A DNA stretch of 64,000 nucleotides from Chloroflexota bacterium (lineage in GTDB: Bacteria; Chloroflexota; Anaerolineae; Aggregatilineales; J027): positions 62,001 through 126,000 of the forward strand of contig JABFGB010000002.1 of assembly GCA_013112715.1 (NCBI GenBank), given 5' to 3'. Below are positions 35,738 through 44,361 of this stretch, piece after piece. Each line of letters opens with the position of its first letter. Position 1 is the stretch's first letter. The notes under the pieces are model-generated. The model did no database searches, was not told the origin of the DNA, and saw only the letters and a program-made list of their open reading frames with translations. Both the position numbers and the translations under genes were made by a program.

Positions 35738-36832
35738 ATGTTTTCGTTGAAACGCCTGACTGGTTTATTGCTGATTGCAGTCATCGTCATTACCCCGCGC
35801 GGTACGCAGGTCAATGCACAGGATGACGGCGCATTGCCGACCAGTTTTAAACTCGACATCACCCGCCTGCGTCACGAATATCAGGGTTGGAATAATTGTG
35901 GCCCGACTACTTTGACGATGGGCTTAACGTATTTTGGCTATACCGATAATCAACTCCCCGCTGCCCATTTCTTGAAACCCAATGGTGAGGATAAAAATGT
36001 CAGCCCATGGGAGATGGTGGATTATGTCAATGAAGTTGCTAGCCTGATGACCAATGTGCGGGCGCTGTATCGTCCCGGCGGGGATTTTGAACTTATCAAG
36101 CGGTTACTGGTGGCGGATTTTCCGGTCATCATTGAAAAAGGCTTTGATGTGGAAGACCTTGATTGGATGGGTCACTATTTGTTGCTGATTGGCTATGATG
36201 ACAATGAGAGTATCTTCTATACCTATGACAGTTATCTAGGGCATGGCAATTTTCAAGGACTAAAAGAATCCTATGCGACAGTGGAAAGCTATTGGTGGAA
36301 TTTCAGCAATACTTTCATTGTGCTCTATGCTCCTGAACGCGAAGCCGAAGTGATGCAAATTTTGGGGGAGCGGGCCGATTTGAACCAAGCCTATCAATTG
36401 ATGTCACAGACGGCGCAAACTCGTGCTGCCGCCAATGGTCAGGACGCATGGGCATGGTTTAATATCGGTGATGCACTGACCCATCTTGGCTATTATGCGG
36501 AGGCAACAGGTTTCTTCCGCGTGGCCTTTGATCTTGGCTTGCCATGGCGGGCGTTGTGGTATCGCCATACGCCGTTGGAAGCCTTTTACCAAACAGGCGA
36601 GTTTAATACCGTGTTGGAATTGGTACAGCAAGCCAAATTGACCACGCCCTATGTTGAAGAATGGGACTACTATCATGGACTAGTGTTTGCCTCACAAGGT
36701 CGAACCGCCGATGCTAAAGCCCAATTGAATGAGGCCCTGCAATATAATGCCAATTTCCAAGCCGCCAAAGATGTCATTGCCCAATTAGACGCGGGTACAT
36801 TTGTGGCGGTGGCCCAAACCGACGTGCAGTAA
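35738..36832 (+). CDS. Secreted C39-like cysteine peptidase with TPR tail
   Basis: A 364-residue exported protein. Signal peptide about 1-27 (KRLTG, hydrophobic core, VNA). The peptidase region has the catalytic Cys in NNCGPTTL (C54), a His in GHYLLLIGYDD and an acidic partner in YDSYLG, the order of the peptidase_C39_2 group. A C-terminal region of about 150 residues (from AWAWFNIGDAL) is TPR-like. ATG at 35738 with GGAGG 8 nt upstream is well supported; an upstream in-frame start at 35699 is not. By family knowledge such proteins may process peptides or act as binding domains. It converges with yqeK, 1 nt apart. Confidence 0.85.
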   Translation: MFSLKRLTGLLLIAVIVITPRGTQVNAQDDGALPTSFKLDITRLRHEYQGWNNCGPTTLTMGLTYFGYTDNQLPAAHFLKPNGEDKNVSPWEMVDYVNEVASLMTNVRALYRPGGDFELIKRLLVADFPVIIEKGFDVEDLDWMGHYLLLIGYDDNESIFYTYDSYLGHGNFQGLKESYATVESYWWNFSNTFIVLYAPEREAEVMQILGERADLNQAYQLMSQTAQTRAAANGQDAWAWFNIGDALTHLGYYAEATGFFRVAFDLGLPWRALWYRHTPLEAFYQTGEFNTVLELVQQAKLTTPYVEEWDYYHGLVFASQGRTADAKAQLNEALQYNANFQAAKDVIAQLDAGTFVAVAQTDVQ

Positions 36833-36833
36833 T

Positions 36834-37451
36834 TTAGTTTCGTGTATAAGTAACCCCTGCTTGAACCAATCGGTTATGCAGATGCACCGGGCGGGGGTCA
36901 ATATATTTGCCTCGTTCGATCAGATAGCGTAGGGTAAAATCAGTCGCCATCAGAGTCACCACCTCCAAACTCACTTGAGCCGCTGTTCGTAACGCATCTA
37001 CGCCGGGAAAATCACGAGTCGGCTCAATTAAATCCGCCACGTAGACAATCATATCGAGTGCGTTCATGGTGGGGTCGCCTGTGGTGTGATAGGCACAGGC
37101 CGTCTGTAATTGTGGGTCATCCAAGCCAAATTCTTGCGCCGCCAGCATGTAGCCCACCGCACCATGCAGCAGCATGGGCACCATCTTTTCACCTTCACTG
37201 ATGGGTAGATGATGGAGTTTCGCTAGTCGTATCAATTCTTCATCGGGCAGTTTCTTGGCAGCATCGTGAATCCATGCGGCCAACCGTGCCTGCATCCGTT
37301 GATGAGGGGCATAAAGCTGGGCCATCCAATCAGCGGTTTCGACCACGCCTCGTACATGGGGGATGCGTTTGGGTTTTAGCCGTGCTTCAACCCATGCCTG
37401 CACGCGGGCTTCAAATTCGGGAGTGTATTCAAGTGGCATAGATTTTTCCAT
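36834..37451 (-). CDS. yqeK: YqeK-type HD-domain dinucleoside tetraphosphate hydrolase
   Basis: An HD-fold protein of about 205 residues. The metal ligands are seen as HVRGV (first His), the HD pair in AAWIHDAAKK, LHGAVG and the later YVADLIEP Asp. The order matches YqeK, which hydrolyses Ap4A symmetrically to ADP. The ATG at 37451 is one of two (the other at 37439). The open frame extends to 37577, but that would overlap the purine nucleoside phosphorylase promoter. A 15-bp palindrome lies just upstream of the start. It is divergent from the phosphorylase gene and convergent with the C39 peptidase gene. No nadD or rsfS, its common neighbours, is present. Confidence 0.88.
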   Translation of the reverse strand: MEKSMPLEYTPEFEARVQAWVEARLKPKRIPHVRGVVETADWMAQLYAPHQRMQARLAAWIHDAAKKLPDEELIRLAKLHHLPISEGEKMVPMLLHGAVGYMLAAQEFGLDDPQLQTACAYHTTGDPTMNALDMIVYVADLIEPTRDFPGVDALRTAAQVSLEVVTLMATDFTLRYLIERGKYIDPRPVHLHNRLVQAGVTYTRN

Positions 37452-37459
37452 GTGTAGGA

Positions 37460-37474
37460 AATTGTCAGACAATT
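37460..37474. promoter_or_regulatory. 15-bp palindrome upstream of yqeK
   Basis: AATTGTC-A-GACAATT is perfectly symmetrical. It starts 8 nt from the yqeK ATG and so may be an operator or a short hairpin in its leader RNA. Confidence 0.35.
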
Positions 37475-37500
37475 GCCCAATTTTAATCGCTGACCAACCG

Positions 37501-37528
37501 TTGGCAAATGCGCTCACGATGCTAGAAT
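37501..37528 (+). promoter_or_regulatory. Promoter of the purine nucleoside phosphorylase gene
   Basis: TTGGCA (37501-37506), 16-bp spacer, TAGAAT (37523-37528), each one mismatch from consensus. Transcription would start near 37535, leaving a 45-nt leader before the ATG at 37580. Confidence 0.6.
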
Positions 37529-37579
37529 AGCACCGTGCAAGGTAAGCACCCTTTTCATTTCGACATTTGGAGAGCAATC

Positions 37580-38443
37580 ATGTTGACACCCGCGTTCACC
37601 CGCGCTGATTATGAAGCTGCCGCTGATGAAGTCCGTCGCCGAACCCATCAGACCCCTAAGATAGCCATTATTCTTGGTTCGGGCTTAGGGCCACTGGCTG
37701 ATAGTGTGGCGAATGCGACCATCACCCCATACCGGGAAATCCCCAATTGGCCGCAAGCCCCACATGGCGGACACGTTCAGGGCCATAAGGGGCAGTTGGT
37801 CATCGGGGAGATCGAAGGCCAAAGCGTTTTGATGATGCAAGGGCGGCTGCATTTTTATGAGGGGTACTCGATGCACGAAGTAACCTTTCCGGTGCGGTTG
37901 ATGCGGGTATTGGGCGTGGAGACCTTGATTGTCACCAACGCGGCGGGTGGACTCAACCGGGATTTCCGCGCGGGTGATTTGATGCTCATTACCGACCACA
38001 TTAATTTGTTGGGTCAAATGGGTCAAAATGGCTTAATGGGGCCAAATGACGATAGTTTTGGAGATCGTTTCCCGATTTTCACACAGGCCTATGACAAAAA
38101 ACTGCGGAACAAGGCACTCGAAATTGCCCAACGCGAGAACATTACCCTACGGCAAGGGGTATATATAGCACTCTCTGGCCCAGCCTTTGAGACCCCTGCT
38201 GAAATCCGCATGTTCCGCATGTGGGGGGCGGATGCCGTTGGGATGTCTACGGTGCCGGAAGTGGTCGTGGCGCGTCATGCCGGAATGCGGGTCATGGGGA
38301 TATCGAGCATCACCAATGAAGCCATTGATGATCAGGATTCGGTGAAAGATGTCAGCCATGAAGAAGTGTTGGCGGTTGGCGCAAAGATTGTGCCGAATCT
38401 AATCACCATTCTTCGGGGAGTCTTACGCGAATTTCCTGAGTAG
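37580..38443 (+). CDS. punA: Purine nucleoside phosphorylase, trimeric type
   Basis: A 287-residue phosphorylase cleaving purine nucleosides to base and ribose-1-phosphate. Motifs: phosphate loop LGSGLGPLAD, QGRLHFYEGY, VTNAAGGLN, the base-site stretch SGPAFETPAEIR, and DAVGMSTVPEVVVARH, the usual signature of the PNP/MTAP family. NEAI with a following Asp places it with inosine/guanosine-specific members (the Asn and Glu contact the base). GGAGAG lies 5 nt before the ATG and a good promoter precedes it, excluding the in-frame GTG at about 37535. It is divergent from yqeK, another nucleotide-salvage enzyme. Confidence 0.94.
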   Translation: MLTPAFTRADYEAAADEVRRRTHQTPKIAIILGSGLGPLADSVANATITPYREIPNWPQAPHGGHVQGHKGQLVIGEIEGQSVLMMQGRLHFYEGYSMHEVTFPVRLMRVLGVETLIVTNAAGGLNRDFRAGDLMLITDHINLLGQMGQNGLMGPNDDSFGDRFPIFTQAYDKKLRNKALEIAQRENITLRQGVYIALSGPAFETPAEIRMFRMWGADAVGMSTVPEVVVARHAGMRVMGISSITNEAIDDQDSVKDVSHEEVLAVGAKIVPNLITILRGVLREFPE

Positions 38444-38468
38444 GACAGAGAAATGAGGATGAGGGATT

Positions 38469-39260
38469 ATGGGCGACTTTTTCTTTTTTATTGAAAGCAT
38501 CGCCGTTGGGCTATATGTGTTCACAGGCTTGGGATTGCTGTGGAGTTTTCGTAATTTTTTGCGGGCACGGCGTGAACTGCGAGAGTCCCAATTTCGGCTG
38601 GAACGTGAGCAGGCCCAACAGCACGGCGGCAAGGCGCTGACGCTGGTATTTTTGAGTGTCAATTTGCTGGTGACAGTGTGGGGCACGGCGAATATGGCGG
38701 CTCCGACTTGGAGAGAGGGGTTGCCCGCGACTTTAAATCCTAAGTTTAGAGATAATGCCGGATATCAAACGAGCACACCAGAAATTGGTGGCGGCTTTCA
38801 ACCAACTTCTAATGACACTGGCGGGGGCGACATTATTCCCATTACTGCGCCACCGCCAAGCACACCCAAAGGGACGATTTTGCCAAGCAGCCCCCGTGAA
38901 GGCTGTATCCGCGATCAGGCGTGGATTGATTTTCCCGATAATGGGCAGGTTGTGTTTGATGTGATTCCAATTCGAGGGACGGCCAACATTCAAGATTTCG
39001 CTTTCTACCGTTTTGAAATCCGCCCTGATATGGGATCGTTGGATGCCACATTCAGCACTATCGGCGGCCCGCAGGGCGATTACGTGCAGCCTGTGGTTGA
39101 TGGCGAATTGGGCCAACTCGTTCCGCTGAATTATCTGCCGGGTACGTACCGCTATCGTTTAGTTGTGTTCGATAGCACCAGCGCGATGAAGGCAAGCTGC
39201 GAAATCAGCATTATTATTAGTGACCCCATCCCGACGGCGACCCCGATTGGAGCAAACTAA
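38469..39260 (+). CDS. Membrane protein with outer beta domain, unrecognised
   Basis: A 263-residue protein. Two membrane segments (about 5-25 and 55-75) flank a basic, helical inner loop (RNFLRARRELRESQFRLE). A Pro/Thr/Gly-rich linker (about 95-145) leads to an outer domain of beta character (about 145-255) with two Cys residues (EGCIRDQ and KASCEI) that could form a disulfide, and a Thr/Pro C-terminal tail. The repeated strand pattern GTANIQDFAFYRFEI, then GTYRYRLVVFD resembles an Ig-like fold. I recognise no family. It precedes the small Roadblock-like gene with adjacent stop and start and follows the phosphorylase gene by 25 nt, so the three may form an operon. Confidence 0.65.
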   Translation: MGDFFFFIESIAVGLYVFTGLGLLWSFRNFLRARRELRESQFRLEREQAQQHGGKALTLVFLSVNLLVTVWGTANMAAPTWREGLPATLNPKFRDNAGYQTSTPEIGGGFQPTSNDTGGGDIIPITAPPPSTPKGTILPSSPREGCIRDQAWIDFPDNGQVVFDVIPIRGTANIQDFAFYRFEIRPDMGSLDATFSTIGGPQGDYVQPVVDGELGQLVPLNYLPGTYRYRLVVFDSTSAMKASCEISIIISDPIPTATPIGAN

Positions 39261-39659
39261 ATGCCCCCGCGTAAAAGAGCACCGTCGCCCTTGCAAGATT
39301 TGTTAACCAACGAGGCCCAAGATGCCGGATTGTTGGCGGCTTTGTTGGTCAGCCCAAAAGATGAACTGGTGGCGTCTTATGTTGCAGCAGGCTTGGACAA
39401 GGCGACTGCTGAGACTCCGTTGCTGACAACCCAGCGCATATTTGGTAACGCCGAAAGTCGGGCACAGTTGGCCCAATTGCAGGAAAGTGTTTTTTACGAT
39501 TTGGACGGACGGCGCCTGATTTGTCGCCCCTTGATGCTGCCCACGTTGGATGATACTGCCCCGCATTTGTTGGTGGTGCTGACCACTGCCGAACAAACCT
39601 ATCGGCGGGCGCTCAATAAACTAATTCGGGCCATTGAAAATGCAACTGGCGGTTTTTAA
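39261..39659 (+). CDS. Small Roadblock/LC7-like protein
   Basis: A 132-residue protein. A basic N terminus (PPRKRAPSP) precedes LQDLLTNEAQDAGLLAALLVSP, a helix and strand pattern similar to Roadblock/LC7 domains, with a central YDLDGRRLICRPL strand pair, LLVVLTT and a final helix. Such domains usually work with small GTPases (MglA-type) in bacteria, but none is adjacent. Its ATG directly follows the TAA of the membrane protein gene, and its end overlaps the convergent WYL regulator by 4 nt. Fold assignment is tentative. Confidence 0.5.
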   Translation: MPPRKRAPSPLQDLLTNEAQDAGLLAALLVSPKDELVASYVAAGLDKATAETPLLTTQRIFGNAESRAQLAQLQESVFYDLDGRRLICRPLMLPTLDDTAPHLLVVLTTAEQTYRRALNKLIRAIENATGGF

Positions 39660-40615
39660 ATCTCACTGGCTTCGACGATGCGTGTAATCTTGGCAGCAAG
39701 ATGTCGCAGAACCTTACGCAGTTCCGGCGGGTGGCAAATTTGAAAATCAAAGTCGAGGCCTACTAGAAAATGGCCTACCCAATCCAATTTTTGCGTATAA
39801 ATCGTTAGATACACGCCCTCTCCAAACGTCTCCATCAAACCGAGATAGGGTGGAATTTGTTGGACGGCCTGTTCAAAAGTCGCCTCCAAAATGACCTCCA
39901 CGCGCCATGTCCCCGGCGTACTGGCAATGCCTTTCATGACCTGCCCGACGGTATCAAAATTCGCGGGTGGGGTAAACGATTCTGTCAACATTTCGGCATT
40001 TGTTACACGGTCTAAACGAAAGGTACGGAGATCATCGCGTAGACGACAATATCCCACTGTGTACCAAAATCCACCGTGCATGACCAAGCCATAGGGGTCA
40101 AATTGCCGGGTTGAAATTTCCCCATTCCATGTCGTGTATGTCAACTCTACACTGCGTTTTTGTTGAACGGCAGTGCTGAATAAGACTATCAAATCGCTGG
40201 AGGGAGCGGCATGGTGAATATTGAGATGGATTAGCAGGGATTCTTGAACTGCCTGCACTCGTTCACGCAGGACATCTGGCAATACGCGCTCAATTTTGGC
40301 GAGTGCCCCTTCGATGGCCGGGGTTTCAATGGATAAACCCAGCCGTCGGGTAATCAACAACCCCAGTGTTAGCCCCAACGCCTCCTCATCGGTAAACATC
40401 ATCGGCGGCAGCTTAAAACCGGGTCGCAGCCGATAGGCCCCATGCCGCCCACGCTCACCTTCAATCGGGATCCCCAAATCTTGCAACATGACGATGTAAC
40501 GCCGCACGGTTCGTACATCCACTTCTAAGCGTTGGGCAATTTCTGGCCCGCTGAGTTGGGGATGGGCTTGCAGTAATTCCAAAACGGTCAGCAGTCGGGT
40601 GGTGGGATGGTACAA
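39656..40615 (-). CDS. HTH-WYL transcriptional regulator
   Basis: A 319-residue regulator. Residues 1-60 form a winged helix (SGPEIAQRLEVDVRTVRRYI) of the DeoR/HTH_11 type. Residues of about 140-225 are a WYL domain with its ligand-binding WYTVGYCRLRDDLRTFRLDRV, and a WCX-like C terminus follows. The start codon is TTG at 40615, supported by GGAGG 7 nt upstream. WYL proteins bind nucleotide-like or nucleic-acid ligands and often control stress or defence genes. It is divergent from the alpha/beta hydrolase gene, the likely target, and convergent with the Roadblock-like gene. Confidence 0.88.
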   Translation of the reverse strand: MYHPTTRLLTVLELLQAHPQLSGPEIAQRLEVDVRTVRRYIVMLQDLGIPIEGERGRHGAYRLRPGFKLPPMMFTDEEALGLTLGLLITRRLGLSIETPAIEGALAKIERVLPDVLRERVQAVQESLLIHLNIHHAAPSSDLIVLFSTAVQQKRSVELTYTTWNGEISTRQFDPYGLVMHGGFWYTVGYCRLRDDLRTFRLDRVTNAEMLTESFTPPANFDTVGQVMKGIASTPGTWRVEVILEATFEQAVQQIPPYLGLMETFGEGVYLTIYTQKLDWVGHFLVGLDFDFQICHPPELRKVLRHLAAKITRIVEASEI

Positions 40616-40710
40616 AAAATTCCTCCAGCAAAATCAGGGCGGATAATGTCCTGTATAGATGATACGCTAAAAGTAGAAAGTTGAAACGATCCAAGCTGTG
40701 AGGAGAAGCC

Positions 40711-41562
40711 ATGAACATCACCAAAGGGTTTGCTGAGGTCGAGAATTCTAAGCTCTATTACGAAGTGGCAGGCGAGGGACATCCGTTGCTTTTGGTTCAC
40801 CCTATGCTGACCAGTCATAAGTATTGGGACGACCAATTCAGCGAATTTGCAAAACAGTATCGGGTCATTCGTTATGATGTGCGCGGCTTCGGGCAATCCA
40901 AAATGTCGAAAGAACCCTACACGGATACCCGCGATATAATCCAACTGCTCGATTTTTTCGGTATCGAAAAAACCTACCTCTTGGGACTTTCGTTCGGGGG
41001 CGAAATCGCCATGCACTTCACATTGGAACATCCCGAACGGGTGGACGGTTTGGTGATGTCGGGGGTTGGTTTGGAAGGTTATGAATATTCAGCAGAGGGG
41101 ACAGCGGAATTTGAACCCAAGTGGATGGCGTTTATCGAGCGCATCCAAAACCACGATTTTGATGGGGCACGCGAACGGTTTATAGAATTTGCGGTGGATA
41201 GCCCGGTGGGGCGTGCGGATGAAAAAGTGCGTGAACGCGCACGAGCCTTAATGCAGGACTATACGTTCCCCCATTTTCTGCCTCCCGACGATGCTGCTCC
41301 TGCGATGGAGGAGATTGTGCCAGCAGAATCACAACAAGTGCATATGCCTGCCATTCAGCGTCTGCATCAAATTCAAGTGCCGACGCTTGTGATGGCAGGG
41401 GGATATGAAGCAAAGGATATTCAGGATATTGTGGATATATTGGCGCGGGATATTCCCCATGCCCAAAAAGCCGTAATTCCAAAGGCTGGGCATTTTGTCA
41501 GCCTTGAAAAACCTGCCGAGTTTAACCGGGTAGTATTGGATTTCTTGAGCCATCTAGGATAG
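40711..41562 (+). CDS. Alpha/beta hydrolase
   Basis: A 283-residue hydrolase. The nucleophile elbow is GLSFGG (S94), a His near the C terminus lies in KAGHFVSLEKP, and an acidic residue between them is a candidate third member. HPMLTSHKYW near residue 30 provides the oxyanion side. The layout matches the carboxylesterase/lactonase-like group, but the substrate is not evident. GGAGAAG lies 5 nt before the ATG. It is divergent from the WYL regulator and is followed by a GNAT gene after 14 nt, so the two may form a unit under WYL control. Confidence 0.85.
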   Translation: MNITKGFAEVENSKLYYEVAGEGHPLLLVHPMLTSHKYWDDQFSEFAKQYRVIRYDVRGFGQSKMSKEPYTDTRDIIQLLDFFGIEKTYLLGLSFGGEIAMHFTLEHPERVDGLVMSGVGLEGYEYSAEGTAEFEPKWMAFIERIQNHDFDGARERFIEFAVDSPVGRADEKVRERARALMQDYTFPHFLPPDDAAPAMEEIVPAESQQVHMPAIQRLHQIQVPTLVMAGGYEAKDIQDIVDILARDIPHAQKAVIPKAGHFVSLEKPAEFNRVVLDFLSHLG

Positions 41563-41576
41563 GAGATACACAAGAC

Positions 41577-42152
41577 TTGGAATCACTTGAATTTCATCCA
41601 ATCACCCCTGAACGGTGGTCGGATTTTGAAACCTTATTTGGCGAAAAGGGTGGCTATGCAGGATGCTGGTGCATGTTTTGGCGTCTGGAGCGTGCCCAAT
41701 TCAAAACCCAAAAGTACGAAGGCAACAAGGATACGGCCCGTCATCTGGTCTATTCTGGCGAAACACTCGGTTTGTTGGGGTATGCCGATGGACAGGCGGC
41801 GGCGTGGTGTTCGATTGGCCCGCGTGAGCACTATAAGGCATTGGAAAAATCACGCATCCTCAAACGGATAGATGAACAAGCGGTCTGGTCAATCGTCTGC
41901 TTCTATGTAGCAAAACCGTTCCGGCGTAAGGGCATGATGCGCCCCATGTTACAAGCGGCGATTGTCTATGCCAAGTCGAACGGGGCGTCTATCGTCGAGG
42001 GGTATCCGATTGATCTGCGGGTCGAATTTGAAACGCCGGGGGGCTATATGGGGGTTGCCTCGGCGTTTTATGATGTTGGATTTGTGGAAGTAGGACGCGC
42101 TTCCGATACCCAATTGATTATGCGCTATCACATTCCCGATTCGGGGGATTGA
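41577..42152 (+). CDS. GNAT-family N-acetyltransferase
   Basis: A 191-residue protein. LEFHPITPERWSDFETLF starts the fold. The acetyl-CoA loop is seen as FYVAKPFRRKGMMRPML (R/Q-x2-G-x-G/A variant). The start codon is TTG at 41577 with AGGAG 11 nt upstream; the conserved fold begins right after it. An early Cys-rich patch (GGYAGCWCMFW) is characteristic of a subgroup in Chloroflexota and Actinobacteria. Acceptor unknown. It shares a likely transcript with the hydrolase and converges with the YqeC-MocA gene, 3 nt apart. Confidence 0.83.
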   Translation: MESLEFHPITPERWSDFETLFGEKGGYAGCWCMFWRLERAQFKTQKYEGNKDTARHLVYSGETLGLLGYADGQAAAWCSIGPREHYKALEKSRILKRIDEQAVWSIVCFYVAKPFRRKGMMRPMLQAAIVYAKSNGASIVEGYPIDLRVEFETPGGYMGVASAFYDVGFVEVGRASDTQLIMRYHIPDSGD

Positions 42153-42155
42153 GTA

Positions 42156-43508
42156 TTATTCCAATCCGGCAAGACGTTTTTCGGCAGCATATTGTTCGGG
42201 GGTGTCAATATCACGCAAGATGCTGTCGTTATCCACCCGAAAGGTATAGACCGGATTGCGATTGATAGCATCTCGTGGGGCACTGCCAAAAGGCAGGTCT
42301 AAAATATCGGGCCAGTGGCGGCGCTGAATCAAAATCGGGTGTCCGCGCTGGCCTTGATACATCGGGGCGATGATTGACCCCTTCCCCTCGGCATAGAGGT
42401 TCAAAATCTGGCGGATAAGTTTGGCACGGATTTGGGGTTGATCGCCCATCATCACCATACAAGCGTCAATATCACTGCTCATGGCTTTTAATCCCACTTG
42501 TAGCGACGAGAGCATCTCTCCCACTTTAAACTGTGGATTAAACGCGATTTTGACTGGGCTGTTTTGTAGAGCGCTGGCGACCTGACCGGATTTATAGCCG
42601 GTTACCACCACAATTTCGGGCAGGCGGAAGGGTACAAGGGTATTGACGATGGTTTCAATCACCGTATGCCGTCCCCATTTCAGCAGGGTTTTGGGATGCC
42701 CACCCATGCGCGAGGACAGCCCCGCCGCCAAAATGATGACCCCCACCCGCCGCTGAACTTCAAAAACGGGATTTTTGGCCTGCATCGCGCCAATCGCTAC
42801 AGCATTGATTTTGGGGGAGGCAAGGATAATTTGGGCAATGCGCCGTGCCCGACCCCGGCCTAATCCCTCGCCCGCCTTATTGAGCAGCACCACGACTCGC
42901 GCGGTGGGGGGCAAATCTTTGAGGCCGATTTGTTCATCCCGAACGATTTGGGCCAGCCACGCAGGTTGAATCGGCTGTCCGAGTGGGAATCCATATCGTT
43001 CAAAAATCGGTTCAGGGTTATAGACCGTCGTTTCATCAAAGGGCATACCGAGCGCATCCAACCCCGCAACCGGCACCAGCAGGGTGGTGTCTTGCGGGAT
43101 CACGGGTTCGTGGAGGCGTGGTGCTTTGAGGGGTAGGCGACGTGACCCATCGGCTTCAACCAGCAATAAATCGGCATTCATTTCATCCACCAAGCGTGAA
43201 ATGGATTCGCTTGGCAGCCCGATGACCTTATCGCCTCGAATTTCTTGGTAGACGAAAACAAGGCGTTTTTTATCCAACAGGGTCGCCAGTTCGCGTTTAC
43301 CTTGCAGCAGATCCGACTGCCAATGAACCGTATGGGGAAATTGTTCGAGTTCAGACGTGGCAATACGGGTGGTGGTGGTTGCCAATACTCGCCAGTCTTG
43401 TGTCGCTAATTCACGTCCCAAGCGCACCATTGCGGAGGTTTTGCCACCCGCCCCGATAAATGCCACCACATCCCCGCGCTGAACATTCAACGCCTCATGT
43501 AAACGCAT
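42156..43508 (-). CDS. YqeC ATPase-like domain fused to MocA-like nucleotidyltransferase
   Basis: A 450-residue fusion. Residues 1-240 match YqeC, the putative selenium-cofactor biosynthesis protein of molybdenum hydroxylase loci: FIGAGGKTSAM forms a P-loop variant, followed by TTTRIA and LVEADGSRRLPLKAP. Residues 255-450 are a MobA/MocA-type nucleotidyltransferase with LAAGLSSRMG-x-HPK and MMGDQPQI, which in MocA attaches CMP to molybdopterin to give molybdopterin cytosine dinucleotide. Usually these are separate genes; here a single chain would couple them. It overlaps the YqeB gene by 14 nt and is last in a five-gene operon. Role in hydroxylase maturation is strong by context, exact chemistry is not proven. 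Confidence 0.88.
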   Translation of the reverse strand: MRLHEALNVQRGDVVAFIGAGGKTSAMVRLGRELATQDWRVLATTTTRIATSELEQFPHTVHWQSDLLQGKRELATLLDKKRLVFVYQEIRGDKVIGLPSESISRLVDEMNADLLLVEADGSRRLPLKAPRLHEPVIPQDTTLLVPVAGLDALGMPFDETTVYNPEPIFERYGFPLGQPIQPAWLAQIVRDEQIGLKDLPPTARVVVLLNKAGEGLGRGRARRIAQIILASPKINAVAIGAMQAKNPVFEVQRRVGVIILAAGLSSRMGGHPKTLLKWGRHTVIETIVNTLVPFRLPEIVVVTGYKSGQVASALQNSPVKIAFNPQFKVGEMLSSLQVGLKAMSSDIDACMVMMGDQPQIRAKLIRQILNLYAEGKGSIIAPMYQGQRGHPILIQRRHWPDILDLPFGSAPRDAINRNPVYTFRVDNDSILRDIDTPEQYAAEKRLAGLE

Positions 43509-44361
43509 CAGCCTCGTCCCTTACCCGGTTTTGTTTGTGCAATGGCAAAATGCCCCGGCTGAGGATGGCTTCCAACACACCGCCCCCAATCGCCAGTGCC
43601 TTATCGGAAATGGTGAAGCAATGTTCACGGACACCACGCGGGTCTAAATCTCCGACTTTCAAGCCTGCCCATACCTCGACACTTTCATGAATCAGGCCAC
43701 GCAACATACCGGAAAATGGGGCGACAATCGGCTCACCGTCAACGGTGGCGATAATCGCGCCTTCTTCAATAGAATCGCCAATCGCGGCGTTTGGTTTGAC
43801 ATGGCCCGCACGCGGCGCACGCAGTACCCGTTGGCTATCTTTACCGCCAATCGTGCCGGGAATGCCTGTATTGGGAATGGCGCTGCCCTGCCAGATAACC
43901 CGCCCTAAGTTGTGTCCCCGCTGAGTCTCCACAATGGCATGACAATCGGTGCCCACCGTAAAGCCGGGGCCAAGTGCCAAGACAAATTCGGCATCATCCG
44001 GTGTGGTATCAATGTTCCGCTTCGCCACCCGTGCATCAATCACAACCTGCGTGTTGATATTGCGCCATGCCCCATCGGTATCCACGACAATGGGAATTTC
44101 GCCGCCGCGCATTGCCAACCAGACGGCTGAATCAGCTTTGATGACCCGCGATGTAATCCCCTCGACGTGATAAACACCCCCCGGCTCAAAAATCGCACTG
44201 CCAAACGAAACAGTGCGCCGAACGAGCAAGGGGGTCGGCAAATCCACCATAATCACGGGATAGCCTGCATGATATAAGCGAAAAGCGACCCCTGAACCGA
44301 GGTCGCCTGCGCCGCGAATGAGGACGATAGGCAGTGGGTCAGACGAGGGCACCGAGTCCAT
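43495..44361 (-). CDS. yqeB: YqeB-type molybdenum hydroxylase accessory protein
   Basis: A 288-residue protein of the EF2563/YqeB family found beside selenium-dependent molybdenum hydroxylases. It opens with the Rossmann-like VLIRGAGDLGSGVAFRL and shows DLPTPLLVRRTVSF, ALGPGFTVG-x-DCHAI (a conserved HxD-like element) and a C-terminal biotinyl-like hammerhead (VRAPRAGHVKPNAAIGDSI). The ATG at 44361 is preferred over a GTG at 44367 (AAGGA spacing). It overlaps the hydroxylase gene by 23 nt and the next gene by 14 nt. It is thought to help insert or protect the labile selenium in the active site, an inference from gene neighbourhoods. No selD is present in this window. Confidence 0.87.
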   Translation of the reverse strand: MDSVPSSDPLPIVLIRGAGDLGSGVAFRLYHAGYPVIMVDLPTPLLVRRTVSFGSAIFEPGGVYHVEGITSRVIKADSAVWLAMRGGEIPIVVDTDGAWRNINTQVVIDARVAKRNIDTTPDDAEFVLALGPGFTVGTDCHAIVETQRGHNLGRVIWQGSAIPNTGIPGTIGGKDSQRVLRAPRAGHVKPNAAIGDSIEEGAIIATVDGEPIVAPFSGMLRGLIHESVEVWAGLKVGDLDPRGVREHCFTISDKALAIGGGVLEAILSRGILPLHKQNRVRDEADAFT

